Assembly: GCA_028583415.1 (NCBI GenBank) | Contig: CM053269.1 | Span: 77,243,567 to 77,307,566 of the forward strand | Source of the DNA: Protea cynaroides | Lineage: Eukaryota; Streptophyta; Magnoliopsida; Proteales; Proteaceae | DNA: 64,000 nt | Direction of reading: 5' to 3' | In this document: one piece after another, positions 60,014-64,000 of the stretch | Position numbering within the stretch: position 1 is the first letter of the stretch | How the letters are laid out: the number at the start of each line of letters is the position of its first letter | Notes under the pieces: model-generated | Told to the model about the DNA's origin: nothing | Database searches by the model: none | Seen by the model: only the letters and a program-made list of their open reading frames with translations | Position numbers and translations under genes: made by a program

Positions 60014-60451
60014 TCAATAGGCCCAATATTTCTTATGATACCTTAGCATTAAAATCAATTTTTCTTCTTGACTAGGTGTCAAATTCTTCGCAATGATTAC
60101 CGATGATATCTTATTTTCTCCTAAGTATCCGTACCTTAAATGGGCTGGCAATGACTTCAATTCTAGGGTAGCGACCTGCAAAACAGAAGGTAACAATTTC
60201 TGGTAAGAATCAGACAGTTTTATAAAAGAAACTCCACATTTTTTTGGAATCGATTTTAAAAAGTGTAAAGCTATCACAGTCTCCTTCAATTCTTCACTGA
60301 TCTCTATCTCTTCTTTCTTTTCCAACTCAAGATGTTTGATAATAGTGACCTCTAGTTCAATCTTGTTATTTAGCTCAAAAACCTCCTGTACTATGGAAAC
60401 AGTATTAATAGCAAAAATCGAATGAACATCATTATCATTAGGGTATTTCAT
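60014..60451 (-). pseudogene. Athila pol linker between protease and RT
   Basis: The minus frame contains LPSVLQVATLELKSLPAHLR, YGYLGENKISSVII and LTPSQEEKLILMLRYHKKYW. In Athila elements this stretch (LELKPLPSHLRYAFLG...L...QE.KLL.VLR.HK.A.GW) directly precedes RT. Here RT does not follow; the sequence passes within a few codons into the integrase C-terminus. Gag and protease lie upstream in the expected order. Confidence 0.85.
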
Positions 60452-60531
60452 GGCTTAAAAAATCTTAAAACTAATTACTTCACCATCAAACTCCATCGTG
60501 AGAGGTACCATCATGAACATCTATCTTGGTT

Positions 60532-60897
60532 TCAGACTGTATTCAGGAATGGTCTTCCCAACAAGATAGGTACAAGATTAGGTGAGACATCATATTCCAT
60601 ATCCAAAATATAGAAATCAGCTGCAAAAATTAGCTCGCTTACCTGCATAAGAACATCCTCAAGTACCGCTTCAGGGTATGCATTAGTACGATTAACCAGT
60701 TGGATAATAACACTAGTTTCTTTCAAGGGACCTAGATTTAATGAAGTATAAATAGATTGTGATATTATATTAATAGATGCTCCTAAATCTAGCATAGCTC
60801 TCTTAATTCTGGTATTACCTATTTTACAGGGAATGGTGAACATACCTAGGTCTTTGCACTTGGGAGGAAATTTTTTTTTGAAAGACTGCTGAGACAT
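60532..60897 (-). pseudogene. Athila aspartic protease
   Basis: A 121-codon minus frame has the typical protease region: KCKDLGMFTIPCKIGN, the active-site stretch AMLDLGASINII, LVNRTNAYPEAVLEDVLMQV, FAADFYILDMEYD and ILLGRPFLNT. The DLGAS triplet is the usual form in this clade. It cleaves the element's own polyprotein. The domain itself looks intact, but stops before it (near 60900 and 60965) and the deletion after it make the element inactive on its own. Confidence 0.9.
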
Positions 60898-61231
60898 TCT
60901 CTCTCATACTTAATATTTCATTACCATTCAGTTTTCTTTTGTTATGCATAACTCTTTAAGAAATTTTGCATATCTGGGTATCTATTTGATTGCATTCAAC
61001 AGGGGTATATTTACTTCCACTTTATGAAATAAATCTAGAATTTCCTTATCCTTGTCTTCTTTATTGGATTTTGTAAATCTGTTAAGAAAAGAAAGATGAT
61101 TAGTCTTAGACAGAATGGATGGTTTGGGTGTTACCTCAGGTTGAGTTGCTATTTCGTCTTTTTCTATTTTTTTTAATTTCTTCTTCATTTGGTGCAACAT
61201 GACTCACCCTTTTTGGTTCCTCAAGTTCCTT
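60898..61231 (-). pseudogene. Athila gag, C-terminal part
   Basis: The minus strand reads KELEEPKRVSHV next to the nested LTR, then KDEIATQPEVTPKPS, FLNRFTKSNKEDKDKEILDL and FHKVEVNIPLLNAIK, a stop, then RYAKF-like sequence. In Athila gag this is the (F).RF.K..KE...KEIL..F.KVEVNIPLLDAI...PRYAKFLK region just before the protease. It is the direct continuation of the gag at 63470-64000 once the solo LTR is removed. Confidence 0.88.
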
Positions 61232-61236
61232 ACTAC

Positions 61237-63464
61237 TGATGAACTTGATATGACACTGAGAAGGGGGGGTGAATCAGTATCTGAAAATTCTCCTTAATTA
61301 TTTACTGTTGTCCAGAGCTGATGGAGACCTAACTTTTCACACACACAAGCGCATGCAAATCTACCTCGCTATCACTCAGTGGCCAGGTCTACCAGATTTG
61401 CACACCCATCCTGCAAGTCATTCCACGTACTCCAAAATATATAGAAAAATAAAGACAGTCCACAACACAGGATATACGTGGTTCACCAACACAATGTGTG
61501 ATGGCTAGTCCACGGAGTAATGCCCAACGGGCTCCGTATATACTCAATACACTTCTTTTTACTGTCTACACAGCAGAGAATACATACACCCAATTTATCT
61601 AGCATAAAACTAGGAGGGCACACATGTGCTAGGAATTCAGGTATCAAGTACCAGTGTTCAGCACACGCTGCACACCATGCTTAATCCGCACCCATGGGAA
61701 GCAAATAACAATTTTTTTTTAGGCTTATAAATTTGCCTTACAATTTTCCCCCACTAGCTAGGTATTCAACAATTTGCACCTTCGCTAGCATACAATAAAT
61801 TGAAAGCATAAATAGATAAGGGACTTGGAAAATCTCACAAAGAATGCTTTCGAATGACCAATAATATCTCTGAAGCTTCACACTGACCTCAGATACTCTT
61901 CAACAGCCTTCAATGTGCACACCTTGCTCATAGGCTTCTAATCTCTTCCACACAACCCATAATCACCATGAATGTGAAAATAAAAGCTCTACTGACCTCT
62001 CATAGGGATTTAATACTCCATTGATGCATAGAGAAGAGGTAGTTGGTGATTGATCACTCCCACAGGGCACAAAACCCTAAAAATCCTTTTTTCTTCCTTC
62101 AAAATGTTTTTTTTTATAATTTTTTAGTGTTTTTTCGACTCCCAACGGTGCCCAATGTATAGAGCATCCAAAAATATGAAAACTGCAACTTGAACGGACT
62201 GATTTGAAACTCGAATGAAGAAGTTATGGCGGTTTGAAGTTCGGCCAATCAGAAAATTCAAAACGGAATGTTTCGGAAGCATACCGTGCACCTGCGCTAC
62301 ACGGAATCGCTGCCCGCTCCTGCGCGTTGTCGAATGCTGATTGGGTGATGTGGAATCTCCTCTACCAGCCGTCGGATAACCTTAAAAAGGCGGGATTCAA
62401 CGTGCGCCATTGGATTCGCATAAATCGCGTCGGTCGCGATCGAGACTAATGGAAGCCATCGGATGCAAATCTGCGTCGCCGTCACATCATACATGTGACA
62501 CACCGAATCAAGGGTGAACCATGAAATCATAATCCTTTCTTCATGTGACACGGAACATTATTTTAACTTGCCTCCGTCCAATCAGAATGCGCGCGATGGT
62601 ATCAAGATGCAAAGGCCGCATTACACTCGATCCCGCCTTGATCTAGGCCATTCAAAGTGGATCTGAGCATCGTGGCTTTAATTTGGCCGCTGATCTTGCA
62701 TCTTCTTTTCTTTTTTATGCCAAAATTGCCCCTAAACAACTTGTGAAATGCCAAAATTGCCCCTAAACAACTTGTGAAATGACTTTTTTGAACGATCCGA
62801 CAGAAACTGTGATATCTCTCTCATCCGACGTCGGAATTGAGTGATTCAAATTGCGTTGGAAAGATAACTCGACGCTCTACATCTTTCCACTGTCGGATTT
62901 CCATGAACCTTCTATGGGACCCACCAAAAATAGACCCAAAGTAAAAACTCTATCAAACCTTGGAATTTGAACCCGAAACATTGCGTGCATGCATGCCAAG
63001 TGCCGTGGGCTGCCGTGTTGGCATGTCACCTTGCCACCACACCTGTGGGTCCCACTCACATTTTTTTCTCTCTCCTCTTTCTCTCTCTTCTGATTCTCTC
63101 TCTTCTTTCTCTCTCTTGAATTTCTCTCTTCAATGCCACAACATAAGAAACATGAGAAACATGAACATGATCAGAAAAGCATCAGGAACACTGTCGCATC
63201 ATCAGAAACTCGATCACATCAACAGTGGGGTCTACAGACACTCTCTCATCAAAATCAGTGTAAAATCCTATTTAACTCATTGTAAGTCATCTAAAATACA
63301 TGTATAATACTATAGAACACACAAACAAAGTTATAACATCTATGCCACTGCACTAACATTCTCTCTCCTACACTGACACTCTCTCTCCTCATTTCTCTGA
63401 CTAAATGCTCACAAACACTGTCACATCAGCCAAGTTGCCAACAATGACAACATAAAGTCCAACA
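61237..63464 (-). mobile_element. 2.2-kb solo LTR in the Athila gag, ACTAC target duplication
   Basis: On the minus strand it runs TGTTGGACTTTATGTTG... to ...CATATCAAGTTCATCA, flanked by actac at 61232-61236 and 63465-63469. Start, end and most of its length match 17840-19884 closely, including the GA-rich tract and the ccgacagtggaaagatgtag region. It has no internal sequence. A tandem duplication of about 37 bp (tgccaaaattgcccctaaac...) occurs at 62717-62790. Confidence 0.93.
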
Positions 63465-63469
63465 ACTAC

Positions 63470-64000
63470 TTCGGAGTGTTATAGCATTCACATTTTCTTT
63501 TGGATTCACCACGATTTGTGATGATAATTTTCCTCCAACCTGAGCTTCCAAACGACTCATAGCAGTTGTCATTTGGCCTACCTGAATATCTAGACTTTGA
63601 ATGTTGAATTTATTTTCTTTTGAAACTATTGGGTATTTAGAGCAAGAGATTTAACTATGTCATTTAATGATGAGTTTGAATTCTAAGGGATAGGTGGCCT
63701 GGGTTAGAATGTTGGCTATCTATTTTGATAGAAGTTTTATTTTATACTGGTCTGTTTCCTCCATAGCTCATGTTTGGATGATCTCTCCAACTTGGATTGT
63801 ATGCGTTAGAATATGGATCATACTCCCTTAGTGGTCCTGAAAAGTTACTTACAATATTGGCTTGTTCGGTGTGTCTTTCTTGAAGTATTGGATACATATC
63901 AATTGAATGCCCTATCACAGAACATATCCCATAAGCTTTTAACTACTATAAAATTTCTACAACCATTTGTCTAACAAGAGAGGTAAGGTTAGATAACTGT
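63470..64000 (-). pseudogene. Athila gag, upstream part (to the window edge)
   Basis: The minus strand from about 63620 reads NIQSLDIQVGQMTTAMSRLE, AQVGGKLSSQIVVNPKENVN and AITLRS. This is the QVGQ.A...SRLEAQ..GKLPSQ...NPKENV.AITLRSGK block of Athila gag. Further upstream (SLALNTQ followed by a stop) the frame is shifted. The 5' LTR lies outside the window. Confidence 0.88.

Larger units (their letters stand above)
56238..64000 (-). mobile_element. Athila-like Ty3/gypsy element, internally deleted, running off the right edge
   Basis: Read on the minus strand: gag tail (from the edge to 63470, resuming at 61231), protease (60897-60532), a pol linker (60451-60014), the integrase C-terminus (60005-59607), a long non-coding 3' region, a purine tract (taagtgtgggggtatt) and the 3' LTR (58299-56238). 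RT, RNase H and the integrase core are missing. The ccatc at 56233-56237 is the likely target duplication; its partner lies outside. Motif order and sequence style are those of the Athila clade. Two later insertions (57183-57765, 61237-63464) lie in it. Confidence 0.93.

Overview
The window looks like repeat-rich nuclear DNA of a seed plant. It holds F-box/FBA genes of the plant-expanded kind, plant-type Ty1/copia and Ty3/gypsy elements (Ale/Retrofit-like, Athila-like, Tat-like, chromovirus-like), a receptor-kinase fragment, long AT/GA/TG microsatellites and AT-rich intergenic DNA. Nothing suggests bacterial or organellar DNA. The species cannot be told from the sequence. Only one conventional gene is intact, an F-box gene at 53572-54804. 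Most of the rest is transposable elements, often nested, plus gene remnants.

Left part (1-16680): an F-box pseudogene (1-1925) is split by a TRIM-like miniature retroelement and by a solo LTR with a perfect 5-bp target duplication. A second F-box copy (4132-5106) has lost its C-terminus through a 10-bp duplication and a deletion. A smaller F-box remnant lies at 6775-6930. A full-length copia element with identical LTRs (7431-12707, minus strand), broken only by one amber codon, sits inside a tandem repeat with a period of about 461 bp. Microsatellites and old LTR-like sequence follow.

Middle part (16680-45620): a probable 5.2-kb inverted-repeat transposon (16680-21862) contains an Athila-type solo LTR, which itself contains a 2-kb solo LTR of another family. 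Next come the end of an LRR receptor-kinase pseudogene (22069-22440), another solo LTR, a gypsy protease remnant (24440-24870), a MITE, and a decayed Tat-like gypsy element (about 27080-32200) whose gag is split by LTR-like DNA. A decayed copia element (34456-38125) carries a Mutator-like insertion in its leader. A LINE RNase H remnant and a non-coding LTR retroelement (43855-45611) follow.

Right part (45620-64000): weak exon candidates, one of them apparently cut just before its stop codon by a 2.1-kb solo LTR (48355-50463). The intact F-box gene lies between two diverged direct repeats of about 1 kb (51990-53010 and 55250-56237), which suggests tandem duplication of the locus. The second repeat is cut by an Athila-like element (56238 to beyond 64000, minus strand). 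That element has lost RT, RNase H and the integrase core, and carries both a poly(A) retroinsertion and another 2.2-kb solo LTR.

The parts do not form a pathway. The story is an F-box cluster in different stages of decay, invaded in layers. Six insertions have target duplications I could read exactly or nearly so, which allows their relative order to be worked out.
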